Shown in pieces: positions 1-7,634 of a DNA stretch of 11,378 bases. Both the position numbers and the translations under genes were made by a program. The notes beneath the pieces are model-generated. The model saw only the letters and a program-made list of their open reading frames with translations. It was not told the origin of the DNA and searched no databases. The stretch comes from CAYQMF01 sp964418595 (GTDB lineage Bacteria > Planctomycetota > UBA1135 > UBA2386), in assembly GCA_964418595.1 (NCBI GenBank), contig CAYQMF010000166.1, positions 1 to 11,378 of the forward strand. The letters are read 5' to 3'. Within the stretch, counting starts at the first letter, position 1. Each line of letters begins with the position of its first letter.

Positions 1-220
1 GGCGAAGGCGCCCACTGCCAAGGACCCGGTGTTCGGCGTGGCGGTGCCGACGAAGTGCGCCGGGGTCCCCGACGCCGTGCTCGTCCCGAAGAACACGTGG
101 ACGGACAAGGCGGCCTACGACCAGAAGGCCAAGCACCTCGCCGGGCTGTTCGCGAAGAACTTCACGAAGTACTCCGACAAGGCCAGCGCGGCGATCCGGT
201 CGGCGTGCCCGGTGGTGTGA
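1..220 (+). CDS. pckA: Phosphoenolpyruvate carboxykinase (ATP), C-terminal fragment
   Basis: This is the 3' end of a gene that begins before the window; the reading frame starts at base 2 and gives 72 residues before TGA at 218-220. Family members are usually about 530 residues. The visible part has the C-terminal signature of ATP-dependent PEP carboxykinase: KDPVFGVAVPTKCAGVPD, then a VLVPKNTW segment, then AYDQKAKHLAGLFAKNF and KYSD, which match the end of E. coli-type PckA as I remember it. The enzyme converts oxaloacetate and ATP to phosphoenolpyruvate, CO2 and ADP in the cytoplasm, the first committed step of gluconeogenesis. Catalytic residues (Walker A, metal site) lie upstream and cannot be checked. 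Two inverted repeats follow the stop directly, which suggests that transcription ends here. The family call rests only on the tail. Confidence 0.85.
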   Translation, partial: AKAPTAKDPVFGVAVPTKCAGVPDAVLVPKNTWTDKAAYDQKAKHLAGLFAKNFTKYSDKASAAIRSACPVV

Positions 221-252
221 GCAGCGTCACCCGCACGCGGGCGACGCTGCTC
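219..252 (+). terminator. Imperfect hairpin at the pckA stop codon
   Basis: GAGCAGCGTC (219-228) is exactly complementary to GACGCTGCTC (243-252), with a smaller CCCGC/GCGGG pairing (230-234 with 237-241) inside. The first arm overlaps the last two bases of the pckA stop codon. No T-run follows, so this is an intrinsic-terminator-like or mRNA 3'-end stabilising structure rather than a textbook terminator. A second inverted repeat, CGTTGC (256-261) with GCAACG (271-276), lies just downstream. Confidence 0.55.
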
Positions 253-400
253 AGTCGTTGCTGAAGCGCCGCAACGCGGGTTCCGCCCTCGAGGACGTCG
301 GCGAGAGCGTCCCCGCTGCGGCGCTCCCCTGCTGGCGTCGTTGGCGTCGTGGCGTCGTGCGCCTCTGCAATTCTCCGTCGGTCGCGGCGAACATGGGGGC

Positions 401-1270
401 GTGACCCAAGCCCCTCAAATCCTGACCTCCGTTCTCGTCGCCGCCGTCACCGCCGGCGCCTTCCTCTTCTTCGCTCCGCGCGGTGAGGCGCCCGGCACGC
501 CGGCCGTCGCCGCGCCCGACCCGCGCATCGACACGCTCACCGCCCGCGTCGAGGAGTTGATGCGCCGCCTCGACGCGCAGGCGGCAACCGCACCGAGCCG
601 CGAGGCGGTCGCGCCGGTGGACCCGACGCTCATCGAAGCGGCGGTGCGCAAGTGGCTCGAAACGAACGGGGGTGCTTTGGGCGTGGCCGCCGAGGCGAGC
701 GGCGCCCCCCGCAAGCTGGATCGCGCGGCGGTCGTCCGCCGGCTCCAGGACCTGCAGCCCGGCTCTGCTGAGATCCGCGCGGCATGGAACGAACTGCGCG
801 CCGCCGGTCTCGAAGACGAGGTGCTGAAGCACTACGCCGACCTCGCCGCGGCCAGTCCCAACGACGCCGAGGCCCAGTACAAGCACGGCGCGATGCTCAT
901 CGAGGCGCTGCAGGACCAGCCGATGGCGAAGGTCGCGGTGCTCGCGGGCAAGGCCGACGCGGCCTTCGACAAGGCGCTGGCGGTCGACGAAACGCACTGG
1001 GCCGCCCGCTACAGCAAGGCCATCAGCCTGTCGTTCTGGCCCAAGATCATGGGCCGCCAGCCGGAGGCCCTCCGTCACTTCGAGGTCCTCGCCAAACAGC
1101 AGGAGGCGGGGACGCCGCAGCCGCACTTCGCGCAGACCTACGTGTTCCTGGGCAACCTGTATGCGGACAGCGGCGACCCGACGAAGGCGCGCGAGGCGTA
1201 CGAGCGCGGCCTGCGCTGGTTCCCCGACAACGCCCAGCTCACGCAGCAGCTCAGCGGCGTCAAGAAGTGA
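401..1270 (+). CDS. Membrane-anchored TPR protein
   Basis: A 289-residue protein from GTG at 401. This start puts a hydrophobic segment at residues 7-25 (ILTSVLVAAVTAGAFLFF), probably an N-terminal membrane anchor with the rest outside the cytoplasm. A Pro/Ala linker follows, then a short heptad-like helix at 41-60 (RIDTLTARVEELMRRL) that could form a coiled coil, and from about residue 150 to the end TPR-like helical repeats. The clearest repeat is near the C-terminus (YVFLGNLYADSGDPTKAREAYERGLRWFPD); an earlier one includes AAFDKALAVDETHWAARYSKA. TPR domains bind other proteins, so a scaffold or envelope-assembly role is possible, but no partner is evident. An in-frame TTG at 341 would add 20 residues before the anchor; I find it less likely. 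No clear ribosome binding site precedes either start. Confidence 0.75.
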   Translation: MTQAPQILTSVLVAAVTAGAFLFFAPRGEAPGTPAVAAPDPRIDTLTARVEELMRRLDAQAATAPSREAVAPVDPTLIEAAVRKWLETNGGALGVAAEASGAPRKLDRAAVVRRLQDLQPGSAEIRAAWNELRAAGLEDEVLKHYADLAAASPNDAEAQYKHGAMLIEALQDQPMAKVAVLAGKADAAFDKALAVDETHWAARYSKAISLSFWPKIMGRQPEALRHFEVLAKQQEAGTPQPHFAQTYVFLGNLYADSGDPTKAREAYERGLRWFPDNAQLTQQLSGVKK

Positions 1271-1380
1271 CCATGGAACCGGTCTGGTGTGCGCGACCGC
1301 GCGGCCCTTTCGCTTTCGCGAATTGCTCGTGACTCGGCCACATCCCGGGGATGCGAGTGTCGCACGCGGGCCGACGCGAC

Positions 1381-1408
1381 TCGACGAAACGCAACTCGCC
1401 CGTAGGAT
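1381..1408 (+). promoter_or_regulatory. Possible sigma70-type promoter for the secreted protein gene
   Basis: TCGACG (1381-1386) and TAGGAT (1403-1408) are separated by 16 bp; each matches 4 of 6 bases of the sigma70 consensus. Transcription would begin near 1414, leaving a leader of about 45-55 bases before the GTG starts at 1459 or 1468. Weak matches in GC-rich DNA are common, so this is tentative. Confidence 0.3.
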
Positions 1409-1467
1409 GCCGCCCTGAGTTCGCGGACTTCCCCGACTCGATCCCGTCCTCCTCCTTCGTGCCTACC

Positions 1468-2520
1468 GTGACCAACCTTCGTCTCTCCATGTTCGCCGCG
1501 CTGCTCTCGGGTTCCGTGGCCGCGCAAATCACCACGCCCGTCGGCTACAACACCGTCGAGGGCAACGCCGTCTTCTTCCACTTCGGGGGCGTTCGCCGCT
1601 TCCAGTCCATCGACAACACGCAACCAGGGCTTGCGGTCTGGAATTCGTTCGCGCTCCGCCGCGACGGGACAACGGCGCTCAACACCGCCTACGTCGCCCG
1701 CACCTTCGACTACCAGGTGCGCTTCGCCAGCGGCGCGCCGGCCGTGATCTCGAACACGATGGAGGAGAACCTCGTCGCGCCCACGACCGTGTATGCGCTG
1801 CGCCCCACGAGCTTCCCCGACTGGCAGAACCCGCCCGCGACGCCGCCCGCGCCGTTCGACTTCTCCGTGACGCTGGACGCGCCGTACGTGCATACCGGCG
1901 GAGCGTTCATCTGGGACATCGAGCACTCCAACAACTCACAGGCCGGGACGGTGACCATGGATCGTCACTACAACGCCTACCTGTCGTCCGCGGGCGTCCT
2001 CATTGCGGGCAGCGTCGGCTGCATCGCGACCGGACGTGCGGCCGCGTTCGCCCACACGACGGCGATGCGCAACGGTGGCCCCACCGGCGGAAGCATCGGC
2101 ATGCACCTGCAGGTCACACCCACGAACTGCCCGTCCTCGTCGCCAGTCCTGCTCAGCATCGACGCCATCGACTCGGCGCTGACGGTTCCCTTCCTCTGCG
2201 CGACGCTGCACGCGTTTCCCACGATCATCCTGCCCATCGGCACGTCGTCGGCGACCGGGACCCTGACGGCCAAGCACCTCACCTTCCCACACATCAACAG
2301 CATGGTCGGCACGAGCCTGGTCAGCCAGTTGGTGTCGCCGGATATCGGCCTGTCCGCGCCCTTCCTGCCGCTTGCGCTCTCGAACGGCCGAACCACCACG
2401 ATGCCGGCCAACCCGACGGCTCCGTCGGAGAGCGCGTGCTACATCTGGACTTCGACCATCGGTCCGGCTGCGGCGGGTACCGTGTTCTGGGGTGGCTGCG
2501 CGATCGCTCTGCTGCAATGA
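1468..2520 (+). CDS. Secreted protein of unknown function
   Basis: A 350-residue protein if translated from GTG at 1468; GTG at 1459 would add three residues. The start was chosen because it gives a compact Sec signal peptide: MTNLRLSMFAALLSGSVAAQ, with a likely cut after the Ala-Ala/Gln region near residue 19-20. The longer open frame back to 1351 would bury this signal and is unlikely. The mature part is rich in Thr, Ser, Pro and small residues, is predicted to be mostly beta (alternating hydrophobic stretches such as FDFSVTLDAPYVHTGGAFIWDI), and has five scattered cysteines, the last two near the C-terminus. No catalytic motif, transmembrane segment or sorting signal was recognised, and I cannot assign a family. 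The gene ends 71 bp from the convergent CBS gene. Confidence 0.7.
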   Translation: MTNLRLSMFAALLSGSVAAQITTPVGYNTVEGNAVFFHFGGVRRFQSIDNTQPGLAVWNSFALRRDGTTALNTAYVARTFDYQVRFASGAPAVISNTMEENLVAPTTVYALRPTSFPDWQNPPATPPAPFDFSVTLDAPYVHTGGAFIWDIEHSNNSQAGTVTMDRHYNAYLSSAGVLIAGSVGCIATGRAAAFAHTTAMRNGGPTGGSIGMHLQVTPTNCPSSSPVLLSIDAIDSALTVPFLCATLHAFPTIILPIGTSSATGTLTAKHLTFPHINSMVGTSLVSQLVSPDIGLSAPFLPLALSNGRTTTMPANPTAPSESACYIWTSTIGPAAAGTVFWGGCAIALLQ

Positions 2521-2544
2521 GGCGCCGCGGCGGTCCGGTTGCCC

Positions 2545-2561
2545 GGCCCGCAGACTGGGCC
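2545..2561. terminator. Weak hairpin between convergent genes
   Basis: GGCCC (2545-2549) pairs with GGGCC (2557-2561) around a 7-base loop, in the 71-bp gap between the convergent secreted-protein and CBS genes. The location fits a shared terminator, but the stem is short and no T-run follows on either strand. Confidence 0.25.
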
Positions 2562-2591
2562 CCTTGACGAGATGTCACGGAGCGCCACGGC

Positions 2592-3953
<1,362 letters not shown>

Positions 3954-3977
3954 GCGCGGAGGGGGCATTGGACAGCA

Positions 3978-3993
3978 GGCCGGCGCGCCGGCC
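3978..3993. promoter_or_regulatory. Perfect 16-bp palindrome upstream of CBS
   Basis: GGCCGGCGCGCCGGCC equals its own reverse complement. It lies 25-40 bp before the CBS start codon and 84 bp before the start of the divergent unknown gene. The symmetry would suit a dimeric repressor site or a cruciform/hairpin in the CBS leader. In DNA this rich in G and C some palindromes arise by chance, so an operator role is only a suggestion. Confidence 0.3.
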
Positions 3994-4021
3994 ACAGCAA
4001 AGCTGCCCGCGCGCGCAGGCC

Positions 4022-4049
4022 AAAAAACGCGGCCCGCGCCTTGGCGCGG
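4022..4049 (-). terminator. Hairpin followed by T6, reading toward CBS
   Basis: On the minus strand CCGCGCC-AA-GGCGCGG (4049 down to 4034) is followed six bases later by six T residues (4027-4022). This is the only T-run of that length near a stem in the window. It sits about 70 bp ahead of the CBS start codon, where it could act as an attenuator in a CBS leader or could insulate CBS from antisense transcripts. The six-base spacing between stem and T-run and the two-base loop weaken the case. Confidence 0.3.
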
Positions 4050-4076
4050 ATCCTGGCCCGCCCGCAAGATGAGGCG

Positions 4077-5594
4077 GTGAGCGACTCGTCCATCCCGCCG
4101 GCGGGTTCCGCCCGAGAGCCGGCCTCGACCCCGCCTCCTCCGCCCACACCCCCGACCGATGGCGACCGGCAGGCGACTGCCCAAACGCCGGACCACGCGG
4201 CGGGAGGTGACGCGTCACCCGATGGCGACGGGGGCGAAGCCGCCGGCCAACCCGAGGGCCCGCGCCGCAAGCCGAGGCGCCGCCGTCGGCGGCGCAAGGG
4301 CGGCGCGGCCGAGGGTGGCGTCGTGGCCGGCACGCCGGACTCGGCGCGCGAAGGCCAGCCGCGCAGCGCGCGTCCTCAGCCGGGCGCGCGTCCAGCGCGT
4401 GGCCGCGAGGGCAACCCCCGGCATGGCCGCCCGAAGAGCGCGGCGCACTTCGCCATCCGCGAGCTGTCGGCGATGGCGGAGAGCCTGCTGCGCGCGGAAG
4501 GTGTCGACTTCCTGAGCTGGCCACGGCATCTCGATCTGACCCTGCGCATCCCGCTCGATCTGCGCCGCGACGGCGACAAGGCGGCGGCGGAGGCCGTCGA
4601 GCAGGTGCTCAAGCGCGTCCACGACGTGCGCCAGCACGACCGCGCCCTCGTGCCGGGTTCCGTGTACTGCTACTTCCACGAGACGGCGACGGCGTCCACG
4701 TCGCGCCCGACCAGCCCGCGCGAGATCTTCGACGGCTACTCGAGCACGGGGCGGCCGGTGTTCACCGACTTCGTGACGATGGCGATCGAGCGCAAGGATC
4801 AGCTCCTCGACGACCTGCTCGCCGGCAAGGATGTGATCCTCACGCACGTGACGCAGGGCCGCGTCTTGCGCACGGCGCAGCTCGCCGAGTTCGGCAAGAC
4901 CTCGCCGGTGTACCACGTGCTGGGCCAGGTCAACGCCGGCCTCTTCCCGGTGCTCAACGCAGAGCACAAGGCCGCCTTCTCGTTCCAGATCCTGCGCGGC
5001 ACCAACCTCGACGGCAAGCCGCGCCTGCGCCTGCACGTCGTCGGTGCCCTCGACGTGCTCGACATCGCCGACCCGCACGTGCCGCAGCTCCTGCACCGGT
5101 TCCAGCGACGCCTCGACGAGGCGGCACTGCAGCTCGCCGGCAAGGTGGCGAACGGCGATCAGACCGATGAGGAGGCGTTCGTCCTGCCGCTCCTGCAGGA
5201 GCTGGCGCACTCCCTCGCCGACAACGCGCGCCGCACCAGTCGGCGCACCCAGCACGCGGTGCAGCGCAGCGAGGAGGGCCAGCGGCCCACGGCCAAGGCC
5301 TGGGAGGATGCCGGCGCGGTGCGCGACGAGGACATGCTCTTCGACGACTCGCAGGGCACCATCGTGGTCGTGGGGCCCAAGCACCGCGTGCACGTGTTCA
5401 CGCCGGAGGCCAAGCACGTCACTTCGGTGTCCATGACCAACGCCAACGTGCTCAAGCGGGTCCAGCAGGGTCGCTGGCGCCGCGCCGATCCGGAGGAGCG
5501 GGGCGAGTTCCGGCTGCAGTTGCGCGCCCGGCATCCGGCGAGCGAGGCCACGGCAGGTGGTGGGCCCGCGCCCGACACACCGCCTGCGCCCTGA
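4077..5594 (+). CDS. Conserved-looking protein of unknown function with basic disordered N-terminus
   Basis: A 505-residue protein from GTG at 4077, preceded by a GATGAGG sequence that is purine-rich and close to a Shine-Dalgarno. The frame stays open for more than 1200 bases upstream, but there it runs antisense to CBS and is not real. Residues 1-60 are Pro/Ala/Gly/Asp-rich and probably disordered; 61-75 contain a highly basic stretch (PRRKPRRRRRRRK), and 90-120 are again Arg/Pro/Gly-rich, so nucleic-acid or acidic-polymer binding is plausible. From about 121 to 485 the composition is that of a folded domain with good hydrophobic spacing, e.g. SVYCYFHETATAS (195-207), GRPVFTDFVTMAIERKDQLL (225-244) and TIVVVGPKHRVHVFTPEAKH (428-447). 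There is no signal peptide or membrane segment. I do not recognise the family. It is divergent from CBS and converges on mgtE with a 25-bp gap. Confidence 0.75.
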   Translation: MSDSSIPPAGSAREPASTPPPPPTPPTDGDRQATAQTPDHAAGGDASPDGDGGEAAGQPEGPRRKPRRRRRRRKGGAAEGGVVAGTPDSAREGQPRSARPQPGARPARGREGNPRHGRPKSAAHFAIRELSAMAESLLRAEGVDFLSWPRHLDLTLRIPLDLRRDGDKAAAEAVEQVLKRVHDVRQHDRALVPGSVYCYFHETATASTSRPTSPREIFDGYSSTGRPVFTDFVTMAIERKDQLLDDLLAGKDVILTHVTQGRVLRTAQLAEFGKTSPVYHVLGQVNAGLFPVLNAEHKAAFSFQILRGTNLDGKPRLRLHVVGALDVLDIADPHVPQLLHRFQRRLDEAALQLAGKVANGDQTDEEAFVLPLLQELAHSLADNARRTSRRTQHAVQRSEEGQRPTAKAWEDAGAVRDEDMLFDDSQGTIVVVGPKHRVHVFTPEAKHVTSVSMTNANVLKRVQQGRWRRADPEERGEFRLQLRARHPASEATAGGGPAPDTPPAP

Positions 5595-5619
5595 CCTCGG
5601 CTGTCTGCAGCTCGGCGGT

Positions 5620-7002
5620 TCAGCTCAGCATCGTCTTGATGACGAGCAGGTAGATCCCCGCGCCGGACAGATCGGCGATCGCGGTGACCGACGGCACCGA
5701 GAACAACGCGGGGTCGCCCCGCACCGCCTTGACGCCCAGCGGGATCGAGGCCCCGACCAGTGCCGCCGAGAGGACGTGCGCGATCATCGCGAAGGCGATC
5801 GCGGTGGCGATCGGCGCCAGCTCCTGGGCCTGTCCGGCACCAACCGCGAAGGCGAGGCCATACGCGACGGCGGCCAGCGCGATCGCGATGCCGCCGCTGA
5901 CGCGCAGCTCCTTCCACAGGACAGCCGGCAGCTTGCTCGGCGCGATGATCCCGAGCGAGATCGAGCGGATGATCAGCGAACTCGCCTGCGTGCCGACCAT
6001 GCCGCCGATCGCCATCACCATCGGCAGCAAGGCCATGACCACCGCGGGCTTCGTCGACAGCGTGTGCTCGAACTCCTGGATGATGGTCGCCGTGAAGTAC
6101 CAGAACGCGGCGAGGATCATGATCAGCGGGCTGCGGCGGCGGATCTGGCTGACCACCGACTCCTCCATGTAGCCGGTGGCCATCGTTTCGCCGTGTACGC
6201 CCACCATCTTCTCGACCTCTTCCGTGTACTCCTCCTCACCGATGTCGGCGGCGTCGTCGTGGGTCACGAGGCCGACCAGACGATCGTCGGCGTCGACCAC
6301 CGGGAGCGCGATCAGGTCGTACTCGCGGATCAGCCGCGCCGCCTCCTTCTGGTCGGCGTCGGCGCGCACGGAGATCACGGCGGTCTGCTTCATGATCTCG
6401 CCGACCGTCTGGTGCACGCGCGCGAGTATCAGGTCGCGCAGCGACAGGAAGCCCACCAGCCGGCCGGCCTCGTCGACGACGTAGCTGTAGTAGATCGTCT
6501 CGCGCCCCGGCGCCTGGCGGCGCACGGCCTCGATGGCGTCGTGCACGCGCAGGTTGCGATCGAGCACGCTGTACTCGGTGCTCATGATCGAGCCGATCTG
6601 GTCGTCGGCGAACGTGTCGCGGCGCACGATGTCCTCGCGGGCGACGCGCGACAGCAGCGGGAAGACCTGGTCGCGCACGCGCTCGTCGAGCTGGTCGAGG
6701 AACTCGGCGCGATCGTCCGAGGACATCGCGGCCAGCAGGGCCTTCACCACGTCGCGCCCCGCGCCGAGCACGATCGCCTCCTGCAGTTCGCCCGGGAGGT
6801 ACGAGAAGATGTCCTTGGCGAGGCCGATCCGCAGGCCGCTGATCGCTGCGGTGATCTCGTGCGACTCGAGGCCGGCGAGCTGCTCGGCGGCGTCGTTGGG
6901 ATGCAGGTCCGACAGGATCTCCTGGAGTTCCTGGGTCTTGCCTTCCTGCAGCAGCTCGCGGAGTTCGGGAGCCAGCAACGATCGACGGTCTTGCTCGGTC
7001 AT
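5620..7002 (-). CDS. mgtE: Magnesium transporter MgtE
   Basis: A 460-residue inner-membrane Mg2+ channel of the usual MgtE length. Domains in order: the helical MgtE N-domain (about 1-132), two CBS domains (about 138-195 and 199-254) that sense intracellular Mg2+, a connecting plug helix (about 255-286), and five predicted membrane segments (about 292-308, 318-340, 369-390, 397-425, 434-457). Asp444 in the last segment (VTAIADLSG) corresponds to the conserved pore aspartate. The loop normally written GGNxGTQ reads GGMVGTQ (333-339), a Met at the Asn position. ATG at 7002 gives the normal MgtE N-terminus; the frame extends to 7179 but that stretch is not MgtE-like. The leader before the start is short and has no room for an M-box riboswitch. 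The gene ends 25 bp from the convergent unknown gene. Confidence 0.93.
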   Translation of the reverse strand: MTEQDRRSLLAPELRELLQEGKTQELQEILSDLHPNDAAEQLAGLESHEITAAISGLRIGLAKDIFSYLPGELQEAIVLGAGRDVVKALLAAMSSDDRAEFLDQLDERVRDQVFPLLSRVAREDIVRRDTFADDQIGSIMSTEYSVLDRNLRVHDAIEAVRRQAPGRETIYYSYVVDEAGRLVGFLSLRDLILARVHQTVGEIMKQTAVISVRADADQKEAARLIREYDLIALPVVDADDRLVGLVTHDDAADIGEEEYTEEVEKMVGVHGETMATGYMEESVVSQIRRRSPLIMILAAFWYFTATIIQEFEHTLSTKPAVVMALLPMVMAIGGMVGTQASSLIIRSISLGIIAPSKLPAVLWKELRVSGGIAIALAAVAYGLAFAVGAGQAQELAPIATAIAFAMIAHVLSAALVGASIPLGVKAVRGDPALFSVPSVTAIADLSGAGIYLLVIKTMLS

Positions 7003-7034
7003 GGGGCCGGACTCGCTCGCGCGTGTGGCGTCGA

Positions 7035-7063
7035 AGTAGATGATGGCGGGCCTGCGTCGACAA
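7035..7063 (-). promoter_or_regulatory. Possible mgtE promoter
   Basis: On the minus strand TTGTCG (7063-7058) and TCTACT (7040-7035) are separated by 17 bp and match the sigma70 boxes at 4 of 6 bases each. Transcription would begin near 7028, giving a leader of about 26 bases. The position is right, but the matches are modest. Confidence 0.35.
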
Positions 7064-7169
7064 GCGCGAGACGGAGCATGTCGTCGGTGGCAACACGGGG
7101 TTCGCGCCCATTGCGAGCGGGAGGTGGCCGCGGACCTCAGCCGGGCCGAGTCGGAATCCACCGGCGAGC

Positions 7170-7197
7170 TTGACCGCACCCGGGCCGGACGTATGGT
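7170..7197 (+). promoter_or_regulatory. Likely promoter of tRNA-Pro
   Basis: TTGACC (7170-7175, 5 of 6 matches to the -35 consensus) and TATGGT (7192-7197, 4 of 6) lie 16 bp apart. The predicted start near 7204 is about 24 bases before the mature tRNA 5' end, a normal distance for a single tRNA gene. This is the best sigma70-like pair in the window. Confidence 0.55.
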
Positions 7198-7227
7198 TCC
7201 GCGCCTTCAGCCGAACGGCTGTCTGGT

Positions 7228-7304
7228 CGGGGCGTGGCTCAGCCTGGTAGAGCGCTGCGTTCGGGACGCAGAGGTCGCTGGTTCAAATCCAGTCGCCCCG
7301 ACCA
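7228..7304 (+). tRNA. tRNA-Pro (anticodon CGG)
   Basis: A complete 77-base cloverleaf. Acceptor stem CGGGGCG (7228-7234) pairs with CGCCCCG (7294-7300), followed by discriminator A and an encoded CCA (7302-7304). The anticodon stem CTGCG/CGCAG (7255-7259 with 7267-7271) encloses loop TTCGGGA, so the anticodon is CGG (7262-7264), reading the proline codon CCG. The T arm GCTGG-TTCAAAT-CCAGT (7277-7293) includes one G-T pair. The D arm region GCTCAGCCTGGTAGAGC is typical. CCG is expected to be a frequent proline codon in DNA this GC-rich. The gene stands alone between mgtE and a repeat array. Confidence 0.97.
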
Positions 7305-7323
7305 TCCTCGCTTCGCGAGGATG
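7303..7323 (+). terminator. Hairpin overlapping the CCA end of tRNA-Pro
   Basis: CATCCTCG (7303-7310) pairs perfectly with CGAGGATG (7316-7323) around loop CTTCG. The 5' arm begins with the last two bases of the encoded CCA. A TTTT run occurs at 7337-7340, 13 bases later. It probably terminates or marks the 3' end of the tRNA transcript, and would compete with tRNA end processing until trimmed. Confidence 0.5.
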
Positions 7324-7634
7324 GGCGGGCGGCTGGTTTTGGGCATGTCGCCTGCCGCGGCTGCGCCGCGACTGGCTCCAGCGCAAATCCGTCAGCGGGG
7401 GCCGGCTGCTGATGCAACGGTTGGTTTGATGGAGCGTCGGACCGTCGGAGCGTCGGAGCGTCGGACCGTCGGAGCGTCGGACCGTCGGAGCGTTGGACCG
7501 TCGGAGCGTTGGACCGTCGGAGCGTTGGACCGTCGGAGCGTTGGACCGTCGGAGCGTTGGACGGTCGGAGCGTCGGACGGTCGGAGCGCCGGACGGTTGG
7601 AGCGTCGCAGCGTCGGTGCCTCGGGGGAACGTGG
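7305..7634. other. Gene-free stretch between tRNA-Pro and the acyl-CoA dehydrogenase gene
   Basis: No convincing gene lies here. The stretch holds the post-tRNA hairpin, a small inverted repeat CGCGGC/GCCGCG (7356-7361 with 7365-7370) and the 8-bp tandem array that fills its second half. All six frames are open across the array because the unit contains no stop codon on either strand, which produces long spurious open frames. Confidence 0.7.
7434..7617 (+). repeat. Tandem array of 23 eight-base units with a 16-bp super-period
   Basis: Twenty-three consecutive 8-bp units of the form (G/C)CGTYGGA run without a break in phase. From 7474 to 7561 they alternate strictly between a unit starting GC and one starting CC, and within 7490-7561 the alternation is GCGTTGGA then CCGTCGGA, so the true repeat there is 16 bp. 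The left end (7434-7473) is less regular, with two GCGTCGGA units in a row. The right end (from 7562) switches to CGGTCGGA and then decays (GCGCCGGA, CGGTTGGA, GCGTCGCA, GCGTCGGT). The array ends 17 bp before the stop codon of the convergent acyl-CoA dehydrogenase gene. Because 8 is not a multiple of 3, any reading frame repeats every 8 codons. Function unknown. Confidence 0.95.

Noticed and set aside
251..1126. A 291-codon minus-strand frame opposite the TPR gene.
   Set aside because: Arg/Gly/Leu-rich shadow; the plus strand encodes an anchor, coiled coil and TPR repeats.
7003..7060. M-box or other Mg2+ riboswitch upstream of mgtE.
   Set aside because: The probable leader is too short and no riboswitch core was recognised.
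7003..7179. N-terminal extension of MgtE by 59 residues.
   Set aside because: The extension does not resemble MgtE, and the ATG at 7002 gives the normal family start; the region contains a plausible promoter.
7434..7617. CRISPR array.
   Set aside because: The 8-bp units are contiguous without spacers, and no cas gene is present.
7228..7634. tRNA-borne integration site of a mobile element.
   Set aside because: No integrase, no duplicated tRNA 3' end was seen nearby, and the following DNA has ordinary housekeeping genes.
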